Origin: Sinorhizobium sp. 8-89
GTDB taxonomy: Bacteria; Pseudomonadota; Alphaproteobacteria; Rhizobiales; Rhizobiaceae
Length of the DNA stretch: 64,000 nucleotides
Direction of reading: 5' to 3'
Assembly: GCF_030124325.1 (NCBI RefSeq)
Contig: NZ_JASKLR010000005.1
Location: 62,001-126,000, forward strand
Positions 1 to 9,454 of the stretch are shown here, one piece after another. The notes beneath the pieces were generated by a model. It was not told where the DNA came from. It worked only from the letters and a program-made list of their open reading frames with translations, and did not search any database. Position 1 is the first letter of the stretch. The number at the start of each line of letters is the position of its first letter. The position numbers and the translations under genes are program-made.

Positions 1-612
1 GGTGCGCCGGACGAGTCGACGCGCGACCCGGAGCACGTGAAGGAGCAGGAGAACGGCGAGAGCGGAAAAACCAAGTTGCAGCAATTGAGAGCGTTGGAGC
101 CGGTCAACTCCCGCCTGCTCGATCTGGTCGATCAATTCGTCCACTCGCGCGGCAAAAGTCCTGATCTTTGGGTCGAGCTCATCCAGTGCGGCGTGATCGA
201 TCGGCGCATTGGCGATTGCGCTTTCCAGAGCGGGCCTCACCTGCTCCAGCCATTGTTGGCGCGCTTGTTCAAGCTGCGTGCGGGCGGCGGGATCGGTCGT
301 TGCCTCCAGCCCGAGCCTTCCGTCGCCATCGACCAGACTCGCAAGCAGCCGCTCGTTGCGATTCATCAGGCCACGCAGTTCATCGGCAGCAGCGGCCCGG
401 GCGGCCCCCTCCGCCCTTTCCATGCGCCCGGCCGCATAGACCATCTGGTAGGCAACACGTTCCTTGCCCAACGAGGACGTCGCGGCAAGATCGGCCCGGA
501 CCCGTTCCAGGGCAATAAAGCTGGACCCGACGAGCAGCGCCGAAGCGGCCACGAACAGCAGCATTGCCAACCCCAACGCGCCATAGAGGCTATTTGCCAA
601 TCGGGGGCTCAT
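1..612 (-). CDS. Methyl-accepting chemotaxis protein, N-terminal part (runs off the window)
   Basis: Reading the minus strand from an ATG at 612 gives 204 open codons to the window edge. The visible part has a transmembrane helix at about residues 9-33, a mostly helical Ala/Glu/Arg-rich periplasmic segment of about 145 residues, and a second transmembrane helix at about 178-196, followed by a basic stretch. This is the usual four-helix-bundle sensor module of a chemoreceptor. HAMP and signalling domains would lie outside the window, so the assignment rests on topology and on the preceding cheR and cheW genes. The start overlaps the end of cheW by 23 bases, so translation is probably coupled. 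A sensor kinase with the same topology cannot be excluded. Confidence 0.65.
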   Translation of the reverse strand, partial: MSPRLANSLYGALGLAMLLFVAASALLVGSSFIALERVRADLAATSSLGKERVAYQMVYAAGRMERAEGAARAAAADELRGLMNRNERLLASLVDGDGRLGLEATTDPAARTQLEQARQQWLEQVRPALESAIANAPIDHAALDELDPKIRTFAARVDELIDQIEQAGVDRLQRSQLLQLGFSALAVLLLLHVLRVARRLVRRT

Positions 613-1255
613 GGATCTCGGTCCTTTCCGTTTCGTCACTCGCGATGACCCGCTCGTCCTCAAGAAAGAATTGACGGTCGTTCAACAGAAGGTCGCCGTC
701 CAGAATGACCGTGCCCGCTTTCGTGGTCGTGCAATACCAGGCGTCACCCCCGAGATCGGCTTCCGCCGCTCCGATTTCCTCCAGGGGGAGCGTCAATACT
801 TCGGGCGCAGTGTCAGATAAGATCAAGAACTCCGGCTGTGTTTGGCCGCATACGATCGCCCAGTCATTGGCGGTGCGGGTCCCACGCGGGAGATCGAGCA
901 GTCCGCATAGGTCGAAGACGGGAAGCAAATGGCCGCGTAAATCGTAGACGCCACAGGCATGCGAGGGCATTCCGGGGAGCGGACTGACGCGTGCCTTCGA
1001 AACGATTTCGCAGACGTATCGGATCTCCAATGCAAACCGGCGATTCGACAGCATGAAGGTCACAAGACCGGCTGCCTGCTGTTCGCTCTGTCCGGGCAAC
1101 GCATCACCAGCCAGGTGCGGTGACTGCCGCTCGTATTGCTCATCCTGTTGTGCCGCTTCCAAAAGCACTTCCGTCTGTTCTATCGCTGCTGCCATCCGCC
1201 TTCTGACGGCGGTCCAGTCGATCGGACGGGCGGCGGGCCGGAGAGGTGTCGTCAT
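590..1255 (-). CDS. CheW-like chemotaxis coupling protein
   Basis: 221 residues. A CheW beta-barrel domain fills about residues 60-205: the stretch around GLVTFMLSNRRFALEIRYVCEIV and the later YDLRGHLLPVFDL are typical of CheW and of the regulatory domain of CheA. About 60 extra N-terminal residues are polar and helical. CheW links chemoreceptors to the kinase CheA in membrane arrays. I chose the ATG at 1255 because it overlaps the cheR stop in an ATGA junction; an in-frame start 24 bases upstream is possible. It sits between the CheR-TPR gene and the receptor gene, the order seen in Wsp-like and accessory chemosensory operons. No CheA is visible in the window. Confidence 0.88.
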   Translation of the reverse strand: MTTPLRPAARPIDWTAVRRRMAAAIEQTEVLLEAAQQDEQYERQSPHLAGDALPGQSEQQAAGLVTFMLSNRRFALEIRYVCEIVSKARVSPLPGMPSHACGVYDLRGHLLPVFDLCGLLDLPRGTRTANDWAIVCGQTQPEFLILSDTAPEVLTLPLEEIGAAEADLGGDAWYCTTTKAGTVILDGDLLLNDRQFFLEDERVIASDETERTEIHEPPIGK

Positions 1256-2730
1256 AGGCCCTCGCTCCCCGGATGCCACCGAATTTTACCGATCTCCCGC
1301 CTTGCGCGCTCCGCGAGATGTCCCGCCGTCGCCCCAGACATCAGGGCGACGCGTTCGCGCTGCGGACGAGAGAGGCAAAACAGGAGCGCGTTTTCGAGGG
1401 CACGTAGGGCCGCTTGCGGATCGCTGTCCTTGAGACAGACACCGAGAAAGAACTGCGCGGCAGCCAGATCGCTGTCCAGATAAATCACCCGTCGCAGCGC
1501 CGCTGCAGCCGCGTCGGTCTCTCCGTGGGTCATCTGGGAGAGTCCTTGGAGAAAATGCAGTTCCGCCGAGAGCGGGTGACTTTCAACGGCTTGCGCAGCG
1601 AGGCGCGCGGCGTCGCGGGTCTCACCCATATCAGAACGCGAGCGGATTTGTCGGGTGATCGCCTCAACGGCGTTGTCGCCGAGTGTTTTTCGCGCATCGG
1701 CAACGCAAGCACGAGCAGGCGGGACGCGCGCGAGAGGGTTCTTGGTTTGGCATTGAACAGAGGTGACGCGTGAGATCGACCGTTTCGAAGTGTCTGAATG
1801 AGCCATCATGTGCCGATAGATCACACCGGCGGGCGTGATCGACGTTTCGAAAGGGGCGTATTGCCACAAGGGCGGATCGGTCGGAGCGGTCAACAACCAG
1901 CCACCATCAACGAGGCAGGCGAATAGCTGGCGCGCAATCCGGCGCACTGCGATTGCATCGAGATAGACGAGGACGTTGCGGCAAAGGATCAAATCGAAAT
2001 CAGCCAAGTTCCTTTCGGGTGCCGGAAGCTCATCTGTACCAAGGTTAAGTTGAGTGAACTCGACCTGCCGGCGCAGTCGTTCGTGCAGTCGAAAGCGTTC
2101 TTCGCAAGAGGTGAAGTAGCGTTTCCTCAGCTTGTGATCCGTATTCCTCAAGGACCATTCGCCATACTCGGCGGCCTTCGCAGTGACGAGCGCCCTCCTG
2201 GAGATGTCCGCTGCGCTTATTCGAACATTCTCCAAAAGACCTTCCTCGTCACAGAGAATGGCAAGGGAGTAGGGCTCCTCACCCGTTGCACAGCCAAGGC
2301 TCCAGATCCTGGCGGGAGCGCCGTCGGACCGCCGTCGCCGCAATTCGGGAAGGATTGTCTGCCGTATAAGCTGGAATTGAGCTGGATCTCGAAAGAAATG
2401 CGTTTCTCCGACCGTCATCGCTGCGACCGCATCATCGGTCAAATCCTCGTCCAGCCCCAGCCGGTCGAGAAACGTCCGGCTGTCACCAATCCCACGCCGC
2501 ACCATGAGCCGGGCGATCGCCGAAGCGATGGCCCCTTTCCTGGACGCTGGAAAGCTCAGACCGACCCTGTGGGCTGCCTGTTCGGCGAGATTTGGTGACG
2601 GCGCGCGCCCTGTCACGGAACGCTCCCCTGCTCGTTTGCCGGGCAAGCGTGAAGCGGGGGGTCGAGATAAGTTGGCTGTCGAAGCAGGCTGGCGCATTGG
2701 TTCCACATTCATTTCCGGTGCTGTCGTCAC
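1252..2730 (-). CDS. CheR-type chemoreceptor methyltransferase with C-terminal TPR region
   Basis: 492 residues. The CheR N-terminal helical domain (about 45-120) carries GETHFFRD at 108-115. The S-adenosylmethionine-binding fold follows with LGCATGEEP at 145-153 and CRNVLVYLD at about 270-278. Residues 375-470 form TPR-like helices. The enzyme methylates glutamates of chemoreceptors. CheR proteins with TPR tails are typical of alternative systems such as Wsp (WspC) rather than of the main flagellar pathway. The start used is GTG at 2730, preceded by AGGG at 5-base spacing; an ATG six codons in is an alternative. It is 74 bases downstream of the LuxR-type regulator and translationally overlaps cheW. 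Confidence 0.9.
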   Translation of the reverse strand: MTTAPEMNVEPMRQPASTANLSRPPASRLPGKRAGERSVTGRAPSPNLAEQAAHRVGLSFPASRKGAIASAIARLMVRRGIGDSRTFLDRLGLDEDLTDDAVAAMTVGETHFFRDPAQFQLIRQTILPELRRRRSDGAPARIWSLGCATGEEPYSLAILCDEEGLLENVRISAADISRRALVTAKAAEYGEWSLRNTDHKLRKRYFTSCEERFRLHERLRRQVEFTQLNLGTDELPAPERNLADFDLILCRNVLVYLDAIAVRRIARQLFACLVDGGWLLTAPTDPPLWQYAPFETSITPAGVIYRHMMAHSDTSKRSISRVTSVQCQTKNPLARVPPARACVADARKTLGDNAVEAITRQIRSRSDMGETRDAARLAAQAVESHPLSAELHFLQGLSQMTHGETDAAAAALRRVIYLDSDLAAAQFFLGVCLKDSDPQAALRALENALLFCLSRPQRERVALMSGATAGHLAERARREIGKIRWHPGSEGL

Positions 2731-2804
2731 TATGCCCTGGCATGCATTTGCGCTACTCGTCCGGATGGCTTAGACGACGGCCTATCCGACCGGACTATGT
2801 CGAC

Positions 2805-3488
2805 CTAGCTTTCGGTCATGGGCAACAGGCGCGCCCCTGCGGCTGCCGCCTCCTGGCGGTTTCTTACCCGCAGACTACGGAAGAGTGCTGCCATGTGGAT
2901 CTTCACGGTTCCCTCGCCGAGTTTCAGCTTGCGGGCGATTTCCTTGTTCGAGAAGCCCTGCACAAGGAGCAGGAGGACCTCGCGCTGCCTCGGGGTGAGG
3001 AGTTCGATTGTGCGATGGCTGCGTCCGTCCTGGTTTCCGCGCGTGGCCTGGGGCACCTCTGCTTCCTCGGAGGGAGAGGCGCGGCCCGCTATAGACGGGG
3101 GTACGTAAACGGCGCCGTTCAGGATCGCCCCAATTGCCTCGGCAACATCGCTTGCGCCGAGGCCCTTTGGCACATAGCCGTTTATACCCGCAGTGAGGGC
3201 AGACAAGATGTCCGACCGGCGCGATGATGCCGACACGACGACGACCTTTAGATCGGGGTGGATGTCGCGCACGGCCGCAAGGCTGACTACGCTTTGCATG
3301 CCGGGCATCGCCAAATCGAACAACGCCAGCGATATGTCCTCGCGCTCGCTGAGCCGTTCAATCGCTTCGTCAAGCGATCCGGTTTCGATGATCTCCGTGA
3401 AGTGCAATTTGCTCTTCAAGATGAAGCCAAGCGCAATTCGGAAGAATTCATCATCATCGGCAATAAGTGCGACGCGTGAGGCATTCAT
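2805..3488 (-). CDS. NarL/FixJ-family response regulator (REC plus LuxR HTH)
   Basis: 227 residues. The receiver domain occupies about 5-120, with the acidic pocket at IADDDEF, the phosphoacceptor Asp58 in ALFDLAMPG and Lys108 in GYVPKGL. A LuxR-type helix-turn-helix fills about 160-215, starting at LTPRQREVLLL. I chose the ATG at 3488 because GAGGAAAG precedes it at good spacing; in-frame codons further upstream lack a ribosome site. It is transcribed toward cheR-cheW-receptor and lies downstream of the PAS-GGDEF-EAL gene, so it could be the transcriptional output of the local signalling module. No partner histidine kinase is visible, and the phosphodonor is unknown. Confidence 0.9.
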   Translation of the reverse strand: MNASRVALIADDDEFFRIALGFILKSKLHFTEIIETGSLDEAIERLSEREDISLALFDLAMPGMQSVVSLAAVRDIHPDLKVVVVSASSRRSDILSALTAGINGYVPKGLGASDVAEAIGAILNGAVYVPPSIAGRASPSEEAEVPQATRGNQDGRSHRTIELLTPRQREVLLLLVQGFSNKEIARKLKLGEGTVKIHMAALFRSLRVRNRQEAAAAGARLLPMTES

Positions 3489-3712
3489 TACGCTTTCCTC
3501 GCCGGTTGTCTGGCGCTTGCGGGCCATCATTCGGCTCGCTAGCCGGTATGCAACTAACGATCGTCTCAGCGAATGCGTTCCCGTCATTGCGTATCAATGC
3601 GCGGTAGTATGCAGATTGTGCCACACACGCCTGGCGACGTGTAGGGCCAATGCTGCTGCAATGATCGACGCCGCTTCGCAAAAACGCTCTGAAACGCATG
3701 ACGCGCCAACTG

Positions 3713-6700
3713 TTACAAGGGGTTGTCAATCAACTTCGACACTTCCGATGCCGGCAGGGGTCGCGAGAAGATGTAACCCTGAGCCTCGTGGAACCCTTCC
3801 GCATTAACGATCGCCAATTGGTCCTCTGTTTCAATGCCCTCGATCGTCGTCGTCATGCCCAGGCTATGTCCAAGACCGGCGACGGCTCTGACGATCGCGA
3901 GAGATTCTTTGCCGTCGGGCAAGTCGCGGACGAAGGCTTGGTCCACTTTGATTTTGTCGAAAGGGAAACTTCTCAGGTAACCGAGGGATGAGTAGCCTGT
4001 TCCGAAGTCGTCCATCGCGATTTTCACACCGAGGCCACGCAACTCCAGCAGCAGTTGGCGGTTGTGTTCGCTCTCGTCCAGCAAGACCGACTCCGTTATC
4101 TCCAATTGCAAGCGGGCGGGATCGAGACGAGAGGCCGAGAGTGCATCGGCCACTGCCTTCACGAGATCCCGATGCTTGAACTGGACCGGTGAGAGGTTGA
4201 CAGCAATACTGATATGTTCCGGCCAGGACGCGGCCTGGCGACAGGCTTGATCAAGAATCCACTTACCGATCGGCACGATCAGTCCCGTTTCTTCAGCAGT
4301 GGGGATGAAGTCGGAGGGCGCGATCATTCCTCTTTCGGGACTGCGCCACCGCAAAAGCGCTTCGCAGCCTGTTACGCGGCGGGATCTCAAGCTTATCAGC
4401 GGCTGATAATGCAGTTCGAACTCGTTCCTTTCCAAAGCGCCTCTGAGTGCAACCTTAACCTGCTGGTGCGCCTGCAACTCCGCATGCATGGCCGCGTCGA
4501 AGCGCTTGTAAGTGCCGCGCCCGCTTGACTTTGCGTTGTAGAGGGCGATGTCGGCGGCCTTGATCAATTCATCCGCGGAAGTCCCATCGTCCGGCGCAAA
4601 AGCAATGCCGACGCTCGCCCCGACAGTGGCGCTAACGCTTTCTATGATGAACGGTTCGCAGAGTGCGTCGATAACCCGCTGGGCGAGGCGAAACGCCTCG
4701 TCACGGCTCCTTGCCAAGCGGTGTATGATCGCAAATTCGTCACCCCCGAGGCGCGCGACGATGTCCGTGGCTCTCACGGATTGGACGAGTCGCGCCGACA
4801 CCTGGCGCAACAAGGCGTCGCCAGCGGGATGGCCAAGCGTATCGTTTATCGCCTTGAACCCATCAAGGTCGAGGCACAGCACAGCCATGCGGCCGGCGGC
4901 ACTCTTCTCGCTAAGGGCCCGATCGAAGCATTCACGGAAGAACATCCGGTTTGCAAGCCCGGTCAGCATGTCGTGCCTGGCCAAGTGGGCCATCTGCTTC
5001 TGGGCGAGCAACTTGTCCTCCTCGGCCCGGCGACGCTCCGTTATGTCTCGGCAGAAAACAGAAATGCCGTCTTGCGCTGGAGAAGCAATTGCCTCGATCC
5101 ATCGATCGAGGGATGGCAAGTAATCCTCGAAGAAGGACCGGACACGGCGGTCCATGATCTCCTGGCAGTGTTTGCCAAAGTTCCCCTTCCTTTCTTTCGG
5201 GAACTGCTTCCAAAAGACTTTTCCCAGCGACTCGTCCCCGATCCGCAAGAGCGCCTTGGCGTTTTCGTTCAAATAACGGACACGCCACTGGGCATCGAGG
5301 AGCATGACGCTGTCCATGGTGCTTTCGAGAACCGACGAAAGCTGATCAGCCGCGGCTTCGGCTCTCTTCTGCGCGCGGCTTATTTCCTCGCTGGCGCGCT
5401 TCGCATCGGTGATGTCGCGCCAGATCGAAAGCATTCTGATGGGCTTTCCTTCGCGCCCCATGATCGGGGCTGAGATCACGTCCATGCATCTTTCTTCGTC
5501 CTTGACCCGTACGCTGATCTCGAAGCGAGCCGTCTCGCCCGCTCTGACCTTTTCCCAGCCCGCCTGGACCCTTTGTGCGTCGGAAGCGTTGCCCACGACA
5601 TCCCACGTCGTTTTTGTAAGCGGAGCCCCTTCCGCCAGACCGAAGATGCGCCGGCCAGCCTCGTTCATTAGCAACGGCCGCCCTTCCAAATCGAGCACGC
5701 GCACACAGTCGGGACTGCTGTCGAAAATACTTCTGATGAACGCCTGCGCTTCCTGTTGAGCGATCTCAGCGGCTCGACGTTCCGTGATGTCGAGAACCGA
5801 CCCTACATAACCGAGAAAGGCTCCATCGGCGGAAAAGCGGGGCTGACCGACATCTATCACCCATGCCCAGCTTCCATCGGCCCGCCGCAACCGGTACTCG
5901 CTGCGGACAGCCTCTTTTCCTGCGGCCGCGCTGAAAAATGCTCGCTGCACTTTTTCCCGATCATCGGGGTGGATCACATCCACCCAGCCGAAACCGAGCG
6001 CTTCGGTCTCCGTTTGGCCGGTCGTCTCCAACCACAAGCGATTAAAAAAACTGGTGTCGCCCGTTGGGTCGGCCACCCAGATCATCACCGGGGCGTCATC
6101 AGCGATTGCCCGAAAGCGTGCCTCGCTTTCACGCAAAGCATCAATGGCTCGTCGCCTTTCGTCGATATCCTCCAGGAGGCCGTACCAGCGCACGATTTCT
6201 CCAACGCTGCTACGCTTGGCGACTGCACGGGCTCGGAACCAGCGATGACGACCAGTTGCGGTCAAAAGCCGGTATTCGATATTGAGCGGTTCGCCGCTCG
6301 AAAGAGAGCGTTGCCATTGCGCGTGGACCATGGCGGCGTCCTGCGGATGCACGGCTTTTGCCCATCCACGTCCCAGCGTCTCCCCCTCATGCAATCCGGT
6401 AAATTCCGTCCATCGCGGGCCTACCTCCAACACCTCCCCCCTTGCGTCAGCCGTCCAAGGAACCTGGGGGTGCAAGTCCACGAGAGACCGATAATGCTCC
6501 TCACTGGCGCGCAGCGTTGCTTCGGTCTTACGCAGATGTGTAATGTCCATGATGGCGGCGACCAGGAATCTCTCGTCCGTCGCGCCGACCGGTATGCGCA
6601 CGCAGCGCTTCTTCGTCAGGAGCGTCCGCGTGGCGCCATCCGGTGTCGTGATTTGCTCTTCGAGTTGGCAGTCCTGGCCGGTCGAGAGGACGGCTCTGTC

Positions 6701-6925
6701 AAGCGCGACAATCCTATCGGCTTCCTCACTTGGCAAGAAATCATAGTCGGTGCGTCCGATGAGCTCGTCGCGCGTTTTGCCGAGAAGCGCACAGGCTTCG
6801 CTGTTTATGAAAACAAAACGCGACGCCTCGTCTTTGACGATCACCGGTTCGGCGATGCCATCGACAAGATACTGAAAGAAGTCATAGGACTTCCTTGGCG
6901 AACGTTCGGGAGCCGGAGCGTTCAT
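3713..6925 (-). CDS. Five-PAS sensor GGDEF-EAL protein (bifunctional c-di-GMP enzyme candidate)
   Basis: 1070 residues with no transmembrane helix or signal peptide, so a cytoplasmic sensor. About five PAS/PAC units occupy residues 15-630. The GGDEF domain spans about 645-805, with HDMLTGLANR and an intact GGDEF at 727-731; RATD five residues before it matches the product-inhibition site. The EAL domain (about 822-1066) keeps EALLRW, NLSP, ITES, DDFGTGYSSL, KIKVD and EGIE, so both cyclase and phosphodiesterase activities look possible. I chose the ATG at 6925 because AAGG precedes it at about 8 bases. It is separated from the LuxR regulator gene by 224 bases. Which activity dominates and what the PAS domains sense cannot be read from sequence. 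Confidence 0.92.
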   Translation of the reverse strand: MNAPAPERSPRKSYDFFQYLVDGIAEPVIVKDEASRFVFINSEACALLGKTRDELIGRTDYDFLPSEEADRIVALDRAVLSTGQDCQLEEQITTPDGATRTLLTKKRCVRIPVGATDERFLVAAIMDITHLRKTEATLRASEEHYRSLVDLHPQVPWTADARGEVLEVGPRWTEFTGLHEGETLGRGWAKAVHPQDAAMVHAQWQRSLSSGEPLNIEYRLLTATGRHRWFRARAVAKRSSVGEIVRWYGLLEDIDERRRAIDALRESEARFRAIADDAPVMIWVADPTGDTSFFNRLWLETTGQTETEALGFGWVDVIHPDDREKVQRAFFSAAAGKEAVRSEYRLRRADGSWAWVIDVGQPRFSADGAFLGYVGSVLDITERRAAEIAQQEAQAFIRSIFDSSPDCVRVLDLEGRPLLMNEAGRRIFGLAEGAPLTKTTWDVVGNASDAQRVQAGWEKVRAGETARFEISVRVKDEERCMDVISAPIMGREGKPIRMLSIWRDITDAKRASEEISRAQKRAEAAADQLSSVLESTMDSVMLLDAQWRVRYLNENAKALLRIGDESLGKVFWKQFPKERKGNFGKHCQEIMDRRVRSFFEDYLPSLDRWIEAIASPAQDGISVFCRDITERRRAEEDKLLAQKQMAHLARHDMLTGLANRMFFRECFDRALSEKSAAGRMAVLCLDLDGFKAINDTLGHPAGDALLRQVSARLVQSVRATDIVARLGGDEFAIIHRLARSRDEAFRLAQRVIDALCEPFIIESVSATVGASVGIAFAPDDGTSADELIKAADIALYNAKSSGRGTYKRFDAAMHAELQAHQQVKVALRGALERNEFELHYQPLISLRSRRVTGCEALLRWRSPERGMIAPSDFIPTAEETGLIVPIGKWILDQACRQAASWPEHISIAVNLSPVQFKHRDLVKAVADALSASRLDPARLQLEITESVLLDESEHNRQLLLELRGLGVKIAMDDFGTGYSSLGYLRSFPFDKIKVDQAFVRDLPDGKESLAIVRAVAGLGHSLGMTTTIEGIETEDQLAIVNAEGFHEAQGYIFSRPLPASEVSKLIDNPL

Positions 6926-7390
6926 ACCACTACCCTTGGACTGGGTGGCAACAGGCCCATATCGCAGTAGTCGAGCCCCCGCCAGGTCATACAACCTAGA
7001 CTAACTCGTTTCGATGCAACTGGTTCCCCTCGCTTACGCTATGCGACTTATGAACCATCGGTCCCGGCGATTTCGACCGGGGCCTGTCCAACGACCGATC
7101 GATTTCTTGGCCCCCAAGCGTTTTGCGCCTCCCGAAACGAAGAGTACGCGAGCGTGAGAAAGTCGCCTTGGCGAGCGACCTGGTAGGCAGCGAGGGGACG
7201 GAAACACCTTGCGAAAAACAGTCAGAGATTGCGAGTGAAATGCGCAGCCACCCTTGCCGGTAGAGCCAAAATGGGCGACCGTTCTCTAGCGCGGCTTCGC
7301 GTAAGGGGCATCGAGTCGGGTTGAGGGGCCAGAATTAAGGGTGCGGCTTTGCCGCCGGGCGGTGGAAAACGAACGGAGGCTTAAGCGGGA
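6926..7390. other. Intergenic region between divergent genes
   Basis: The 465 bases between the PAS-GGDEF-EAL gene (minus) and the secretin gene (plus) must hold both promoters. I see no convincing sigma-70 box pair, no clear inverted repeat and no gene remnant. A GGAGG lies 12 bases before the secretin ATG, and an AAGGAG lies inside its first codons. Confidence 0.6.
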
Positions 7391-8881
7391 ATGCTAAGGA
7401 GAATGAGCAAGGGGTTGGCGCGAGCCGGAACCCTTCCGGCATTGACGTCGGTAGTGGTCGCCTGTGGTTTCTCAAGCCCCTATTTCATCGGTCGGGCGGA
7501 CGCTCAGGAAGAGTTCGTCAGCCTTACTGGCACCGTGCAGCACGTGACATTGGCGCCGAACGACACCATGACGATCAGGACTAGCAAGTCCTTCGGCGAC
7601 CTCGTGATCGGCAGCGCCGAGTTGATCGATGTCGTGCCCCTCTCCGAGAGGTCTCTCTTCATCCGCGGCAAGCAGATCGGCGCCACCAATATCTCGGTCT
7701 ATGACGACAACAAGGCGCTGATAGGCGTAATCGACATCCGTGTCGCCAGTGACTTCAGTGAGGTAGCGGCGGCGATCCGTTCCGCTGCGCCTTCAGCGAG
7801 GATTCGTGTGTTCAACTCCAACGATCGCATCCGACTAACGGGTGTGGTGCGTGATGCGGTCGAATTGCAGCGGGTGATCGAAATCGCCCAGTCCTATTCG
7901 GAACAGCCGGTGTTGAACCAGTTGCGCGTCGCCGATTCCCAACAGGTCATGCTGGAGGTCAGAGTGATCGAGGCCTCGCGCCAGACCGGCCGCGACCTCG
8001 GCATCGGCTGGTCCGGGCAGGGTCGAAACGGGATCGGCAAGGCAACGACCAGCCAAGGCATCGGCGTCGATGATGACGGAAACCTTGTCCGCACGCTCGG
8101 AGACGCCGCGGGCGCGGCAACGGGGATGCAGCCCTTCGGCCAACTCATCGCCAAGGTGCTGACGATTGCCGGCGGCCAAATCGATGTCGTCATTAACGCG
8201 CTGGAGCAGAAGGGTCTGGTGCGGCGTCTGGCACAGCCGAATCTCATTGCGATGAGCGGCGAGACGGCGAGCTTCCACGCCGGCGGCGAGGTGCCTATCC
8301 AGAGGACGGTGGCGAACGGGGCGACGGTTGCAACCGAAACCGATTACCGACCGTTCGGCGTGCGTTTGACGTTCACGCCCGTCGTGCTCGACGACGGACT
8401 GATCAATCTGAAGATCGAACCGGAGGTTTCTGAGATCGATACGTCGATCAGCGTCAACGGCAATCCCGGCTTCGTCTCGCGCGCGGCGAAAACCACGGTC
8501 GCATTGCGGGATGGCCAGAGCTTCGCCATGGCCGGGCTTCTGCAGTCCGTCAATGCCAAGGACATCCAGCAATTGCCGGGTCTGGGACAGCTCCCCGTTA
8601 TCGGCGCACTGTTCCGCTCGACGAGCTTCCAGAAAAGGGAATCGGATCTCGTCATCGTCGTCACCCCGCATATCGTGCGACCAGCATCGCCGGGCGAGGA
8701 CCTCTACAGCCCGCTCGACCAGACGCGCTCGTCCAACGACGTCGAGCTCTTTGCCCTCGGCCTGCTGGAGGTCGACAAGGACATGCTGCGCCGCTTCAGA
8801 AATGGCGAAGGCATCGAAGGGCCCTATGGCCACCGTCTCGATCTCGATGTGGGAGGCGCGCATGCCCTTTCGAAGAAGTAG
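7391..8881 (+). CDS. cpaC: Tad/Flp pilus secretin, CpaC/RcpA family
   Basis: 496 residues. A signal peptide-like segment ends near residue 40 (GRADAQEE). The pilus-formation N-terminal domain follows at about 42-115 (VTLAPNDTMTIRTSKSFGDL and IGATNISVYD), then a BON/POTRA-like segment at 118-185. The secretin barrel region is about 190-435, with VPIQRT, the FGVRLTFTPVV strand and LPGLGQLPVIGALFRS, all diagnostic of type II/IV secretins. The product should form the outer-membrane channel of a Tad pilus. A second ATG four codons in is possible. The next gene overlaps it by 20 bases. None of cpaA, cpaB, cpaE, cpaF, tadB or a pilin lies in this window, so it is an orphan here or part of a module located elsewhere. 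Confidence 0.9.
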   Translation: MLRRMSKGLARAGTLPALTSVVVACGFSSPYFIGRADAQEEFVSLTGTVQHVTLAPNDTMTIRTSKSFGDLVIGSAELIDVVPLSERSLFIRGKQIGATNISVYDDNKALIGVIDIRVASDFSEVAAAIRSAAPSARIRVFNSNDRIRLTGVVRDAVELQRVIEIAQSYSEQPVLNQLRVADSQQVMLEVRVIEASRQTGRDLGIGWSGQGRNGIGKATTSQGIGVDDDGNLVRTLGDAAGAATGMQPFGQLIAKVLTIAGGQIDVVINALEQKGLVRRLAQPNLIAMSGETASFHAGGEVPIQRTVANGATVATETDYRPFGVRLTFTPVVLDDGLINLKIEPEVSEIDTSISVNGNPGFVSRAAKTTVALRDGQSFAMAGLLQSVNAKDIQQLPGLGQLPVIGALFRSTSFQKRESDLVIVVTPHIVRPASPGEDLYSPLDQTRSSNDVELFALGLLEVDKDMLRRFRNGEGIEGPYGHRLDLDVGGAHALSKK

Positions 8882-9194
8882 TCGCGCCCCTGTTTTAGTG
8901 GTCGCCGCAGCGCTCCTTTCCGGATGCGCCGACTACATGAATCATCGCGACACGATCACCTTCGGTGCCGGCAACGCGACAGAGGCGAATAAGGGCATCC
9001 ATATTCAGGACCCACTCCCAAGGGTAGCGCAGAAGACGGGCATTCCCGGCGACGGCAAAGTGATTTACCGGGCGATCCGCACCTATAAGGGCGAAGAACC
9101 CCGCGCCGCACCAGCCCCCTCGTCCGTAATCCTGCCGACGGCCACGCCTCCTACGCAGACCAATGGGGCGTCCGGCAATGGCGCGGAAAACTGA
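8862..9194 (+). CDS. Small lipoprotein downstream of the secretin
   Basis: 110 residues. An N-terminal basic/hydrophobic segment ends in the lipobox LLSGC at about 18-22, so it should be a lipid-anchored envelope protein. The rest is polar and becomes Pro/Ala/Thr-rich toward the C-terminus. GGGAGG lies 5 bases before the chosen ATG, which sits inside the end of cpaC, so translation is coupled to the secretin. Secretins often need a small lipoprotein (pilotin) for outer-membrane assembly, and Tad loci encode the lipoprotein CpaD; this protein is shorter than typical CpaD and I do not recognise the family. A pilotin or CpaD-like role is inference from position and lipobox. Confidence 0.75.
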   Translation: MPFRRSSRAPVLVVAAALLSGCADYMNHRDTITFGAGNATEANKGIHIQDPLPRVAQKTGIPGDGKVIYRAIRTYKGEEPRAAPAPSSVILPTATPPTQTNGASGNGAEN

Positions 9195-9195
9195 C

Positions 9196-9356
9196 GTGAC
9201 TGCGCATGTCGGGGACACGCTCTACCGCATTCATGGGACGAAGGAGCAGTCGATGGTCGGTGAATTTGCATCCTCTGGCTGCTTTCGGATGAGCAATGCC
9301 GATGTCATCGATCTTTTTGACCGGTGAAAACCGGAGCCACAGTGGTGGCGAAGTAG
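9196..9356 (+). pseudogene. C-terminal remnant of an L,D-transpeptidase (YkuD) gene
   Basis: In the frame starting at 9196 the sequence reads LYRIHGTKEQ, then GEFASSGCFRMSNADVIDL, ending at a TGA at 9325-9327. This matches the end of YkuD L,D-transpeptidases: a His-Gly segment, the catalytic SxGCxR block and the following helix. One base shifted, 9324-9356 continues as VKTGATVVAK and a stop, which matches the final beta-strand of the family. So this is the last 50 or so codons of a transpeptidase gene, with a single frameshift near 9323 and with no N-terminal part upstream, because the lipoprotein gene occupies that space. It is evidence of past rearrangement here. Confidence 0.6.
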
Positions 9357-9454
9357 TGGAACGACCAAAAGCGCGAGTTCGCGGGAGACAAAGAAATAGC
9401 CGGAGCCGGAAGCGAAGCTTTGGGCTTCGGCCCGGCTTGCGGCGGAGGAAGCTG

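Noticed and set aside
7835..8863. Minus-strand frame opposite cpaC
   Set aside because: Antisense to conserved secretin motifs, with no recognisable product.
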